DNA from: Selaginella moellendorffii
Taxonomy: Eukaryota; Streptophyta; Lycopodiopsida; Selaginellales; Selaginellaceae
Length of the DNA stretch: 64,000 nt
Assembly (NCBI RefSeq): GCF_000143415.4
Contig: NW_003314322.1
Span: forward strand, 437,213 to 501,212
Direction: 5' to 3'
Below are positions 10,334-23,555 of this stretch, piece after piece (positions within the stretch are counted from its first letter, which is position 1; each line of letters opens with the position of its first letter). The translations under genes were made by a program, and so were the position numbers. A model generated the notes under the pieces. It did not search any database, was not told the origin of the DNA, and worked only from the letters and a program-made list of their open reading frames with translations.

Positions 10334-13300
10334 TGTCTCAGAAGCGCAGGCTGGTCAGCCTCAGCAGCAGCAATACCCCTGGCGGCTGTGCGAGTGGCGG
10401 CGGCGGCGGCGGCGACTCCCCCTCCACCATCATCATGTCCGCCACCAAGAAGCCCAAGTCACTCGAGTCTGCCGCCATGGACAAGAATGGGGTGGAAGGC
10501 TTGAGCTCGGAGCAGGGCATGGTTGTGGATGTCAAGGCGACGGGCCACGGGCTGAGCGTGGCCAGCCCCGTCACCGCAGTCGGCCTCGCCGGCGGAAGCA
10601 ACAGCACCGGGACAACGGCCAATCTCAGCCGCAAGAAGGCAACGCCGCCCCAGCCGACCAAGAAGCTGGTCATCAAGCCCTTCAAAGGTATCCATTCCAT
10701 CCTTCAAAGCCTTTCCTTAAACCCCTGTCGCATTTCTGGCAGACAAGCCCAAGCTGCCGGCCAACTTTGAAGACGCTACCTGGGACAAGATTAGAGCCGC
10801 CGTGAGCGCCATCCACGTAAAGCAGCCCGTCTCTTGTAGTCTCGAGCAGCTCTATCAGGTATCGTATTCGTTCTTCTCCTTCAAAATCTTCTGTTTTGCT
10901 TCATCGGGTGTGTCTCAGAACGTGGAAGATCTGTGCTTGCACAAGCTTTCGGGAAACCTGTACCAGCGTCTGCAACAAGAATGTGAAACGCACATTTCCG
11001 CCAAGCTGAATGCTTTGGTCGGCCAGAGCCCTGATCCCGTCGTCTTTCTCTCCCATGTGGAAAGATGCTGGCAGGATCACTGCGACCAAATGCTCATGAT
11101 AAGGAGCATTGCGCTCTACCTTGACCGCACCTACGTCATACAAAACTCCAGCGTGCGCTCACTCTGGGACATGGGCTTGCAGCTCTTTCGGAAGCATCTC
11201 ACGTCTTGTCCGGAGGTTGAGCACAAGACAGTTACTGGGATACTGAGGCTCATTGAGAAGGAAAGGTACGCAAAGCAGTGATAGACATCGAGGAGCACTC
11301 TTAACTATCTTTCTGCATTGCTCAGGACGGGGGAAACTGTTGATCGCACACTTCTTAAGCATCTCTTGAGAATGTTTAGTGCGCTTGGAACATACAGTGA
11401 AAGCTTTGAGAAACCATTTATCGACTGCACGGCTGAGTTTTACGCGGCTGAAGGAACACGATACATGCAACAGACTGATGTGCCTGACTACCTTAGGCAC
11501 GTAGAGGTATGCAGGTTTTCTGCTGTAGCGCTGGTGTTGATCCTCGAATGCTGAATTATAGGCCAGGTTGCACGAAGAGAACGAGAGATGCTTGCTTTAT
11601 CTGGACGCCAACACTCGTAAGCACTTGATATCTACCTCAGAGAAGCAGTTGCTTGAGCGCCATTCTCCCACCATTTTGGATAAGGTTCTTCTTTTCCTTT
11701 CGTACGCAACGGCTTACTTTCGCGGCCTTTGCAGGGTTTTGGAATGCTTATGGACGCAAATCGTGTCGCGGACCTTCACCGTATGTACCTTTTACTTGCC
11801 AGAGTCGGTGCACTGGAGTCTCTAAAGCAAGCCCTTAGTGCGTACATCAAGGCAACTGGTCATAGCATTATCGTGGACGAGGAGAAGGACAAGGACATGG
11901 TTTCTACGCTGCTGGATTTCAAGGCCCGGCTTGATATGATCTGGGAGGAAAGCTTTTCGAAGAACGAACCGTTTGCAAACACAATCAAAGAGGCGTTTGA
12001 GCATCTTATAAATTTGAGACAGGTTGGTAATACTTTTACAACAACGTTGTTATTTTTTCTGAGTTTTGTTCTGTGCTGATTTTAGAACCGACCTGCGGAG
12101 CTCATTGCTAAATTTATAGATGGGAAGCTAAGAGCTGGGAACAAAGGAACGTCTGAAGAAGAACTCGAGAGTATGCTTGACAAAGTTTTGGTCCTTTTCA
12201 GATACATTCAAGTGAGGCTACTCTTTATCTAGAATAGGTTTTATCTGACTCTTTTCTTTGATTTTTGCAGGGTAAGGATGTCTTTGAAGCATTTTACAAA
12301 AAGGATCTGGCAAAACGCTTGCTATTGGGCAAAAGCGCATCTATCGATGCTGAAAAGTCCATGATTTCGAAGGTACTTTTTCATACTTGACTAGTTTCAG
12401 CGTTAAGCTTTGTTGTGTTCCAGCTAAAAACTGAGTGTGGTAGTCAATTTACAAATAAACTCGAAGGAATGTTCAAGGTACGCCTGTATTTTTTTGTATC
12501 CAATCAGCATCTTTGCCGAGCATTGAGTTCCCAGGACATTGAACTTTCAAGGGAAATAAACGAGTCCTTTAAGCAATCCTCACAAGCCAGGACAAAGCTA
12601 CCAGCTGGAATTGAGATGAATGTGCATGTGTTGACCACTGGGTATGAGCAGATCACTTGGTTTTTGCTATTTGACGCCCTTGCATGCACGCAGGTATTGG
12701 CCTACGTACCCGCCTATGGATATTCGTCTTCCTCATGAACTCAATGTCTATCAGGTGCCTCGTGTTCTGGCTATCAAAATTCGCGTTTTGATTTAATTGT
12801 CATTTCTCGCAGGACATATTCAAGCAATTTTACTTGAGCAAGCACAGTGGCAGGCGGCTGATGTGGCAGAATTCTTTGGGTCATTGTGTTTTGAAAGCCG
12901 AGTTTCCCAAGGGTAAGAGGGAACTATCTGTTTCACTATTTCAGGTGAGCTTCCTTTCTGAGCGGTGGTGTGGAAGTTCTAAGCTAAAATTCCCAGACGG
13001 TGGTACTTATGCTTTTCAACGATTCATTAAGGCTTAGCTTTCAAGACATAAAGGACTCAACGGGTATTGAAGACAAAGAGCTCCGCAGGACTCTGCAGTC
13101 CTTGGCTTGCGGCAAGGTTCGAATTTTGCAAAAGGTGGGCACGGAAATCTTCTCTTTAGCTAGACTCATGTTGAGCTACCAGCAACCCAAAGGGAGAGAG
13201 GTGGAGGACGACGACGTGTTTACGTTCAATGAGGACTTCACGGCTCCTTTGTTCCGGATCAAGGTTTTGGACATGCCTAACGCGAAATTGGCCGTCCTCA

Positions 13301-13715
13301 TCCTCCTTTGTTTTCAGGTGAATGCAATACAGCTGAAAGAGACGGTTGAAGAGAATGCAAGTACCACAGAGAGAGTATTCCAGGATCGGCAGTATCAGGT
13401 TTGCATGGGGGGATGGGTGCTGCTTGGGGTTCCTCTCACTTGAGAGCTTGATTGCAGATTGATGCGGCCATTGTAAGAATTATGAAGACTAGGAAGGTCC
13501 TGAGCCACACGTTACTGATAACGGAGCTGTTCCAACAGGTAAGGCCTGGCTGCTGTTGGAATGTGGTGCCGACGCTGTATATGTTTTTTGTGTGTGACCA
13601 GCTCAAGTTCCCTATAAAGCCAGCGGACTTGAAGAAACGTATCGAGAGCCTGATCGACCGCGAGTACTTGGAGCGAGACAAGAACAACCCTCAGGTATAC
13701 AATTATCTCGCATGA
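10334..13715 (+). CDS. CUL4: Cullin-4 scaffold of CRL4 ubiquitin ligases
   Basis: Scaffold that binds DDB1 at its N-terminus and RBX1 at its C-terminus in CRL4 E3 ligases, in the nucleus. The first exon encodes a Gly/Ser-rich and basic N-terminal extension typical of CUL4, ending KKLVIKPFK. The next exon continues [16 protein letters not shown]. Cullin repeats follow (e.g. [34 protein letters not shown]), then the cullin homology core with [18 protein letters not shown] and [19 protein letters not shown]. The winged-helix end has [13 protein letters not shown]-like [13 protein letters not shown], with the neddylation lysine, and ends [18 protein letters not shown]. About 15 exons with introns of 45-75 bp. 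In-frame joins were made by eye; all blocks expected of CUL4 are present and in order. Confidence 0.93.
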
Positions 13716-14016
13716 ATGCCATGGCGACCACGCATTTGTACTCTCTGGGTTGTGTGAGTGTGTACGAGCTCAAGGGCCTCGTGTTGGTGTACATGGTGTG
13801 GTTTATAGACATACATAATTGGGCAATTTCGGTTAGGAGGGACGATACAACGAAACGGAAGCAGCGGCAGCGCGTGTGGCGAGTGATGGGCCTGCTGGAC
13901 ACGGACGCGTGGTTGATGCTGTACGAGGGCGTGGCCGCGTCGTGGCCGACTCTAGGTAAAGATCGCTCTCACAGTCACAACACCGTTTATACCACCCGTG
14001 ATCAGAGGAGCGGGAA
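13716..14016. other. Intergenic CUL4-HXK
   Basis: About 300 bp between the CUL4 stop and the hexokinase start, both on the plus strand. A plus-strand ORF reads through it into the hexokinase in the wrong frame. No separate feature is seen. Confidence 0.5.
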
Positions 14017-15992
<1,976 letters not shown>

Positions 15993-16056
15993 CTTGTTGG
16001 ATGATGACGATAAACGTAATAAGAGTTGATTCGCTAGGCTAGGGCTGCAGGGATAG

Positions 16057-16707
16057 ATGGCCGCCGCTGTTCGCAAGCCACGCATCATCTTGGCCGCGAG
16101 CGGTAGTGTGGCGGCCATCAAGTTTGGGATACTGGCGGAGAGCCTGGCGGACTGGGCCGAGGTCAAGGCCGTTGCCACCAAGTCCGCCTTGCACTTCATC
16201 GACAAAAAAGCCCTGCCGCCGTCGGTGACGCTCTACACGGACGAGGAGGAGTGGTCGAGCTGGCGGAAGCTGGGCGACAATGTGCTCCACATCGAGCTTC
16301 GCCAGTGGGCGGATGCCATGGTGATCGCACCGCTGTCGGCAAACACGCTGGCCAAGGTTTGTTCCCTCTCCACTGCTTGCCTGCCTAGTGACGCGCGTTT
16401 GCTGGGTGCGCAGATATCGGCTGGGCTGTGCGACAACCTGCTGTCGTGCATCGTTCGGGCATGGGACTACTCCAAGCTGCTCTTCGTGTCGCCAGCCATG
16501 AACACCTTCATGTGGAACAGCCCATTTACAGAGCGCCACCTGAGCAGCGTCGAAGAGCTGGGGATGGTGGTCATTTCACCCGTAACCAAGAAGCTGGCGT
16601 GTGGGGACTTTGGCAACGGGGCCATGGCCGAACCTGGGACCATCGATTCCACCATAAGGTTAGCTCTAGAAAAGAGGATACATCCGGCTAGCATGTCAAC
16701 CATTTGA
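16057..16707 (+). CDS. HAL3: HAL3-type phosphopantothenoylcysteine decarboxylase
   Basis: FMN flavoprotein that decarboxylates 4'-phosphopantothenoylcysteine to 4'-phosphopantetheine in coenzyme A synthesis; plant HAL3 proteins were first found through salt tolerance. Two exons, with an intron of about 16357-16413. Visible motifs are: LAASGSVAAIK (FMN-binding start), VLHIELRQWADAMVIAPLSA with the catalytic His, the PAMN box (SPAMNTFMW) and KLACGDFGNGAMAEP with the catalytic Cys. These are the hallmarks of the HAL3/CoaC family. The stop codon overlaps the 3' end of the GNAT gene on the other strand by 12 bp. The last residues after AMAEP are less typical, so a further 3' intron cannot be excluded. 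Confidence 0.92.
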   Translation: MAAAVRKPRIILAASGSVAAIKFGILAESLADWAEVKAVATKSALHFIDKKALPPSVTLYTDEEEWSSWRKLGDNVLHIELRQWADAMVIAPLSANTLAKVCSLSTACLPSDARLLGAQISAGLCDNLLSCIVRAWDYSKLLFVSPAMNTFMWNSPFTERHLSSVEELGMVVISPVTKKLACGDFGNGAMAEPGTIDSTIRLALEKRIHPASMSTI

Positions 16708-17451
16708 TGAGTGATGCGACGGCACCGGGTGCTTGATCAGCAACTTGATCATGAGTAGCAGGGTGGAGGACGCTACAGCCTTGGGCTGCGGCCATTTGGC
16801 GTTGAGTGGCACGGGGACGCGCCGGTAGCCTTGGCTCTTGTACAGGGTAACGGCGGCGCCATTGCAGGCGTCGCAGTGAAGCGCAATGGAGCGGCAGCCC
16901 CAACCCCGGGCAACTTGTTCCGACTGTGTGAGCAGTCGCTTGGCAATGCCCCTCCGTCGGAACTCGTGGCGAACAGCAACGTTGGAGACGTAAGCAATGC
17001 CAGTCCTAGTTATATAGTAAGGCTCTCACGAGCATCATCTAGCATGGGCATGGGCATGGGTTGATTGTTTACCTCCTGCACCCAGACGGCCTCCTCCGGG
17101 GCAAGAAGTCGCCAACCTTGTCAATGGTGAGGATCCCGGACACCACCTGGACGCCGCCTAGCGTCTCCTCCACCGCAACCAGGTACTTCTTGTGCTCAAA
17201 CGGGAGGCTCCCGGCCAGCGCCATGGTCCTGCATACGTGCATCAAACACACAGGCAGCAGCAACCTCGTCCCGCCCACCTGTCCAGCCGGAGAGCAAAGT
17301 CCATGACTGCGCCCTGGTGCGGCAAGAAGCTGCTGCAGTGCGTGTCGGCAATCTGCCACGCATCCTGGATCCGAGCCTCCCGGACGCAGCTCGCACCTGG
17401 TGCTGCCCGTGCTTGGCAAAGAACCATTGGAGCTGTTGGGACCAAGCCCAT
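16696..17451 (-). CDS. GNAT-family N-acetyltransferase
   Basis: Multi-exon acetyl-CoA-dependent N-acetyltransferase of the GCN5-related superfamily; the substrate cannot be read from the sequence. From ATG 17451, exon 1 encodes CVREARIQDAWQIADTHC and DFALRLDR. Next is PFEHKKYLVAVEE...VVSGILTIDKVGDFLPPEE. Then comes motif A, VAYVSNVAVRHEFRRRGIAKRLL (acetyl-CoA pyrophosphate loop RRRGIA), and motif B with ALHCDACNGAAVTLYKSQGY. The overall plan resembles the plant plastid GNATs, but no clear transit peptide is seen from this start, so an upstream exon is possible. The stop TGA at 16696-16698 lies inside the last codons of HAL3 on the opposite strand. Confidence 0.8.
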
Positions 17452-17518
17452 CCTCCTGGGTGTTTAGGTAAAAATGCAAGCACGATGGGGTCATTAGGGC
17501 AGATCCAGCGGCGCTAGG

Positions 17519-19140
17519 ATGAGAGGGCGGGGTCACACAGGCGCCCCCCAGCGAGGAAGCATGACTTCCTTGATTCTCATCATGCTCTCCTTCATGGCCT
17601 GCTTTTACATCGGTGGGAGGTATGGTATGCTCTCATCACTTGTGCCACATCCTCCTTTCTGCTCTTCCAGGCTGTGGCAGGATGCCGAGACTCGGCTGCT
17701 GCTTGTTGGGCTGATCGAGAAAAATGAGGGAAAGGTGGTGTGAAAAAAGCCTGGGGTCTCGACGGGTTTCTTACCTCCTTCCTTTATTTTTTCCTCAGGG
17801 ACAGGCCGTATCGGTGGACGAGACCCTCAAGCTGATCGACTGCAAGTAAGGAATGGCTGACAGTTTACAACTTTGAAACATTTTGGTCACAACAGGGACC
17901 AGAAGAAGAGAGTGTCGGCGCTAGAGATGGAGCTGGCGGCGGCCAAGAGCCAAGGCTTCAGTACGCGAAGGCTGCGAGCTGAGAACCAAACAAGGGCTGC
18001 AGGACGGCTACATGTTGTCATGGGCATCAATACTGGATTCGGGCAGCATGCCAGGCGCGATTCCATTCGAAACACCTGGATGCCGAAAGGTATCCAACTC
18101 TGTCTATTATCATCTCGCTCATATCGCTGCTCTGTCTTGCAAGGGACGGCTTTGAAGAAACTGGAGGATGACAAGGGCGTCGTCATCCGTTTCGTTGTGG
18201 GGAGAAGGTAAGCAATGCTTGCTTGCGTGCTTCCTCTCAAGGGTGGTGGATGACAGCGCAAACAGAGGGGACAGCCTAGATCGATTTATTGACGACGAAA
18301 ACAACAGAACACATGACTTCCTTATTCTGGTAACTCGGCTTTGTTCTTGTATGCCTCACTAAAGCTTATCCGTGGCAGGACGACCATGTAGAAGAGCCGG
18401 AGGAGATACCGAGGAAAGCCAAAAAGTTTTTTGCCACTGCCGTCGAGACATGGGATGCAGACTTCTTCTTGAAGGTAGATGACGACGTTTATGTGAATAT
18501 CGGTAAGCGTTGGCCATTACTCTCCTTCCGCAGACTTTTAACTTCTCCACAGATAAGCTAGGCGAGATGCTTGCTCAGCACTGGGACAAGCCCAGGATAT
18601 ACATCGGGTGCATGAAGTCTGGTGAAGTGTTCTCCGACTCGTAAGTTCTCCCAATTTTGAAACGCTCGGTGGTGATCAGCTTGTATCCCTCTAGAAAGCA
18701 GCGGTGGTACGAGCCCGAGTGGTGGAAGTTTGGCGATCAGAAGGGGTACGTGGCCCTGGATTTCTCTTGTTGATAAACATTGTCTGGATTGGCAGGTATA
18801 TGCGTCATGCTGAGGCACGGATGTATGGCGTGAGCAGGGCCTTGGCTCAGTACATTTCTATCAACAAGTAAGTTTTTGTCTTTGTGTTCTTTGGCCGAGT
18901 GCTTTGTCTAGTCCGGTTTTGCATGTGTATCGGCACGAGGATGTGATGGTGGGATCGTGGATGCTAGGACTAGACGTGGAGCACGTAGATGAGCGACGGC
19001 TCTGCTGCTCCAGTGGCCAAGCTGGTTTGTATCATATAGTTTTTGCGGTGCGGTTGCTTAGTCGTTGCAATATGTGCCAGGTGCTGTTTGTGCTGCCTCG
19101 TAACACTGCGTTTTTGGCTGGATACCTTGGTGTTTGTTAA
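17519..19140 (+). CDS. GT31 beta-1,3-galactosyltransferase-like
   Basis: Golgi type II membrane glycosyltransferase of family GT31 (plant hexosyltransferase with a DUF4094-like N-terminus). The N-terminus MRGRGHTGAPQRGSM is followed by one transmembrane segment (TSLILIMLSFMACFYIGG). A short stem with a coiled region (KKRVSALEMELAAAK) follows. The galactosyltransferase domain has RRDSIRNTWMPKG, VIRFVVG, WDADFFLKVDDDVYVN with the metal-binding DDD, WYEPEWWKFGD, and VYRHEDVMVGSWMLGLDVEHVDERRLCC. About nine exons with introns of about 50-80 bp. The C-terminus after RLCCSS is not fixed: the frame runs to a stop at 19140, whereas relatives usually have a Cys-rich tail. Confidence 0.87.
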
Positions 19141-19184
19141 GTAAAGGTTTCATGAGCTCTCTGGTCGTAGGCTTAGGGTTTTAG

Positions 19185-21351
19185 ATGTGGAGAGGACCAT
19201 CCTCTCTCTTTTGTAGGTATGTAGCATCTGAAGCTGCCAGATTTTCGGTCCATGTAAGTACGTTTTTTTATCTTCCCCTAGCTCTCACTGGGTTCTTCTG
19301 TTTTGGGCCAGCAATCCGAGGGAGCTATCCAGGAGTTTGACAAGCTGCGTGACAGTGGGGTTGCAGCAAGCACCTACATTCTCCTTGCTTCGCTCAAAGC
19401 GTGTTCCAGCTCCAGGGATATACAGGCCGGGATGAGAATCCATGCATACGTGACGGAGAGTGGGGACGACCGGGATTTGACTGTAGCCAACACGCTTGTG
19501 TATATGTACGCCAAGTGCGGGAAAATGTGGGAGGCTCGAATGGTGTTTGACAGTATGGCGCAGCGGTCCTTGGTTTCGTGGAACGCGGTCATGTTTGGCT
19601 ACGCCGAGGCTGGAGATGCTGGACAGCCACTACATTTACTTCGGCAGATGCAGGCGGATGGCTTCCGTCCAAACAGCCTGACTTACATGGCGGTGCTCAA
19701 GGCGTGTGCAGCCTGTGGTGCAGAACAGGGTAAAGAGCCGCCTCAGCTCCTGCTACTTGAGACAGGAAAGGCTATCCACAGTGAGTGCCGAGAGTGTGGG
19801 CACGAAGAAGACCCCAAGGTGGCGAGCACCCTGGTTGACATGTACGCCAAGTGCAGGAGCATGGTGGACGCCCGGCGGGTTTTCGACGGGATGAAGCATC
19901 GGTCGTTGGTGGCGTGGAACTCGCTGCTTTTTGGATACGCGGACAGTGGACAGGGAGAACTGGCACTCCAGCTGTTCGCCCGGATGCAAGATGAAGGCCA
20001 CACACCAGACGCAAGAAGCTACGTTGCTGCAGTCAAGGCCTGTGGCTGCTGTGCTGAGAAAGAAGAATGGAGGCAAGTTGGTGGAAGTCTGGTGGTGAAG
20101 CTAGCGTGGCTGGACAAGGGCATGGCTCTGCACTCCCAGGTTTCTCGTTGTGGCGACGAAGGCAACACCATAGTCGCCAACACCCTGCTGCACATGTATG
20201 TAAGCTGTGGGAGCCTTGAGGACGCTAGAAAGGTTTTTGACAAGATGCCACGGCACTCGGTTCTGTCTTGGAATGGTGTCATTGCTGGGTGCTGGGACAG
20301 GGGTGATCCTGAGCAAGCGCTCGAGATGACGGCCTCGATGCAAGACTACGGCCTCACGCCCAATGCTGCGACTTACATTGCCGCATTGAAGGCTTGCGTG
20401 AGGATTGCGGGCAGGGATGGCCTTAGCAAGGGGCGAGCCGTGCACGCCCAGGCCAAGGCAGCGGGGCTTGAGGTGGACAGGCGGGTCTCAAGTACGCTTG
20501 TCAATATGTATGCCAAGTGCGGGAGCATGGATGATGCGTGCCGGGTGTTCGACGGTATGATGTTCCATGATGTTGTGTCGTGGAATGGGTTGATTCTGGG
20601 ATATGTAGATGTGGGAGAGGCTGCCAAGGCACTCGAGTGCTATGCGCGGATGCAGCAGCAGGGATCAAGGCCGGATGCCCTCACTTTTGTGTCCGTTCTC
20701 AAAGCCTGTGCCCACCTCTCTCACCTCGAGGCTGGCAAGCGAGTTCACGAGCATCTGTGTAGTCGGGGAGTGGAACAAGAGTTGACGGTGGCCAACTCTT
20801 TGGTTGATTTCTATGGCAAGGCCGGAAGCATGCATGAGAGCCGTGGCATCTTCGAGTGCATGGGATTGCAGAGGGATGTAGTGACGTGGAACGCTTTGAT
20901 GGCGGGATATGCACAGCAAGGGGACGCACAGGAGGTGGTCCGCTTGTTTGATCGGATGCAACAGCAGCCAGATCTGCGGCCCAACAGCATTACGTTCTTG
21001 TGTGTGATCAAGGCCTGCAGTCATGCCGGGCTGGTGGACACGGGCAAGCACTGCTTCGATCTCATGCAGCTGGGAGCCTGCCTTGTGCCTGGGATCGAGC
21101 ATTACAGCGCCTTACTGGATCTCTTGGCCCGTGCAAACCGACTAGACGATGCGCTAGCTTTGCTCACAGGGATGCCCTGCGCGCCGGATCAGGCCATGTG
21201 GATGACGGTCTTGACTGCTGCTCGCAAGTGGAGTAACCTCGAGGTTGCAAGGGTAGCTTTTGAGTCGATTGCGAGAATGAGAGAGGAAGACTCCGCTGCA
21301 TACGTCGTTTTGGCCAACACGTATGCGGCAGCTGGCGATGTCCCGGATTGA
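19185..21351 (+). CDS. PPR protein (PLS-type repeats, C-terminal domain missing)
   Basis: Organelle-targeted RNA-binding pentatricopeptide-repeat protein. I place the start at ATG 19185: a 23-codon exon (MWRGPSSLFCRYVASEAAR..., mitochondrial presequence-like) joins in frame across a 58-bp intron to exon 2 at 19312. Exon 2 encodes about 680 residues of tandem PPR motifs, recognisable by repeated blocks such as VANTLVYMYAKCG, ARMVFDSM, SWNAVMFGYAE and TYMAVLKACA at about 100-residue spacing. Near the end AYVVLANTYAAAGDVPD stops at 21351. In relatives this is the start of the E region, normally followed by E+/DYW editing domains. Truncated protein or recent loss of the end. A decayed LINE follows directly. 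Confidence 0.9.
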
Positions 21352-21359
21352 TTCAAGGA

Positions 21360-23540
21360 AATGCATTATCGGCGTCTCAAGAGCGAAGTACGGCTTCCCG
21401 GACAGTAGAACGGCAGAATTTGGTGTGATTTCCAGGAGGAACACTGCCACCTCTTGGCCTTTGGTTGGTTCAGAGCCATGCCATGGGAGGTGAAGTTGCT
21501 GTCGAATGGTTGTGAACGCCGTGGGAGGAATGGTGTCGCCCCCCAACCCCCTGGGAGGAACGGCTATGCCAGCTCTGCTATGAGGAGGTGGAGAGTGACA
21601 ACCTTCCTCGACTGTCGAGTACAGTCTGTGTCCGCCTTGCCGTGAGAATTTTTCTTTGTTTCCGGCCAAGCGGCTGTGGTATTTGGGTAGTTTCTTGTAT
21701 GTCTTGAAGGGTTTTTCCATCCATAATACTGGGTTGTAAATTGTGTTTTCCAGTAGGAGAGATCCATTGCGTCCAAACCCGCAGTCTGTGCCACCCATAG
21801 ATGACCAATTTTGGAAGCTTGTCGTCATCTGAGTGTGCGAGTAAGCACAAGAAATATTGCATGGTGTTCTTCCAGACTTCAAGCTGCACTGGCAGGAATC
21901 CCGCGAGATACTTTCGGGCAGCCGAATTCCTTGAGAATAAACGTATGGATTTTCTCGACTTGCCTCCAGAAGTACTTGGTCAGACCTGCCCAGTTCATGT
22001 AGATCGCGAGGAGGAGATACGTGGCGATGGCGGGAGCTTGGACGATCCGGCACCAGCGTCGCCACGCTTGGTAGCAGCGCCGTCACCACGTCAGATGTGG
22101 AGGTTGGCGGCCTTGGACCTCACGGCCTCTCCCGAGAGGTGGTGGTGCCTCAATTGCATCAATACACGGACCACCAATGGTGTTGGTGACCAGCGCAGTC
22201 AGTTGGGTGTCCCCTGTGCTTTCAGTAAAGCTTTCTTGATGTACGGTGCGTAGTGGGATCAAGTGACCTGTGCTGGGGGCGAAACCCTGCCTGGGCTGTT
22301 ATGCGTTTCCCCTCTTGCTCACCGCGTTTCTCTACCATGGTAGCGAAGGGCTTGGAGAAAATGGAAGAAACCAGTATAGTGCGATAATTCATGGGGAGTA
22401 ACTCGTTGCCACTCTTGTGTGTAGGCACTATACGGTTCATAGTCCATTGTCTCGGGAAAGTATCCCATCAAAGATGCATCCTAGGACCCTTCAGGCAGAT
22501 TTCCTTGCAAGGATCTCCGCCGTGAGGTCATGCATAGCCGGTCTTTTGCGAGGGAGATTTCCAATAGCCCGAACTAGCTCTTCGACAGTGAAGTGAGTGT
22601 GTCCCATTTGTGAATGATTGGTGGAAAGACCGGACTGTAGAGCTCTCGGAGGTATGCCACCCAGATTTCCGCGCCTGTCAGTTCAACTGTTCGAGCGTTC
22701 TCCCATATACGGCATCGCATCTAGCTTTTTGCTTCTTTAGCGTGTACCATTCCTTGCATTCCTCATCCCACCATGGAGAGTTGGGAAAGCCAGGGCGTCT
22801 TTGGGTGGAATGTCGTGGACAAGTGAATTGTGCCGCTGTTGTGAGGACTTTGATCAAGAGCTCTGCGTAGTCCTCTTTCCGTGTGACAGGGGCTGAGGCC
22901 GCCCAGAGATCGCATACCCGTTGAGCATATAACTCTCGACGATCATCCACCAACCTGTATGTGATTTAGGCGGGAAGCTCCCTGGGAGGAGTGACGGCTG
23001 GGATCTCTAAGGATGTCCTTAATGGACAGTGATCTGCCGTTTCCAGAGGTGGAAGTCCACCACAGGGTGGACATAATCCACTGTGCTACTGATCCCCAAC
23101 TTGTTTGGCATGTGTGAGGCCATGGCAGCGATTGAAAATAATCATGCCATGCATAGAACACACCTCGATGAGTTGGCTCCCTGTCGTGATTACCGCCTCA
23201 TCCTGGGTAAATGTCCGTGCAAAGTCTGCCCCTCTTGGTCGTGAAGGTTCCCAGTGCGGCGTGAATCCTCACTGGTAAATGCAAATATGCTGGGTGAAAC
23301 ACTGAAAAACACCAGCCTATTAGAGGAATGTTGGTGTGGAATCTTGAGGGCACCATGGCAATGATAGAAATGAGGACGACAGGCTCGTGGCGTCCACGCG
23401 CGGCGTGCGTGCTGAACACGTATGTAGGTACCGAAGCGTGAGGCTGACGTGCTAAACCACGTGTTTGAGCATCCACGTCGGACTGCTCCATCGTTTAGGG
23501 CAGCCCGACGATCTGCAAGGAAAATCCAGCTCAGTGGCAA
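21360..23540 (-). mobile_element. Decayed LINE (non-LTR retrotransposon)
   Basis: Minus-strand coding remnants of a LINE are spread over several frames. Near 23000-23100 is an endonuclease end resembling SDHCPL (DHxPL type). At 22678-22953 there is a linker with FPNSPWWDEECKEWY, typical between endonuclease and RT of plant LINEs. At 22222-22440 there are RT blocks KSGNELLPMNYRTILVSS and QAGFRPQHRSLD. The region 21352-22090 contains only shredded sequence in the same orientation. Frameshifts and stops make it inactive. No poly-A tail or target duplication was found. Left edge adjoins the PPR gene end; right edge lies just upstream of the bHLH gene. Confidence 0.65.
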
Positions 23541-23555
23541 TTGGGGCAGCGAGAC

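Noticed and set aside
21154-22089. 311-codon minus-strand ORF
   Set aside because: Runs from LINE debris antisense into the PPR gene; no coherent domain over its length.
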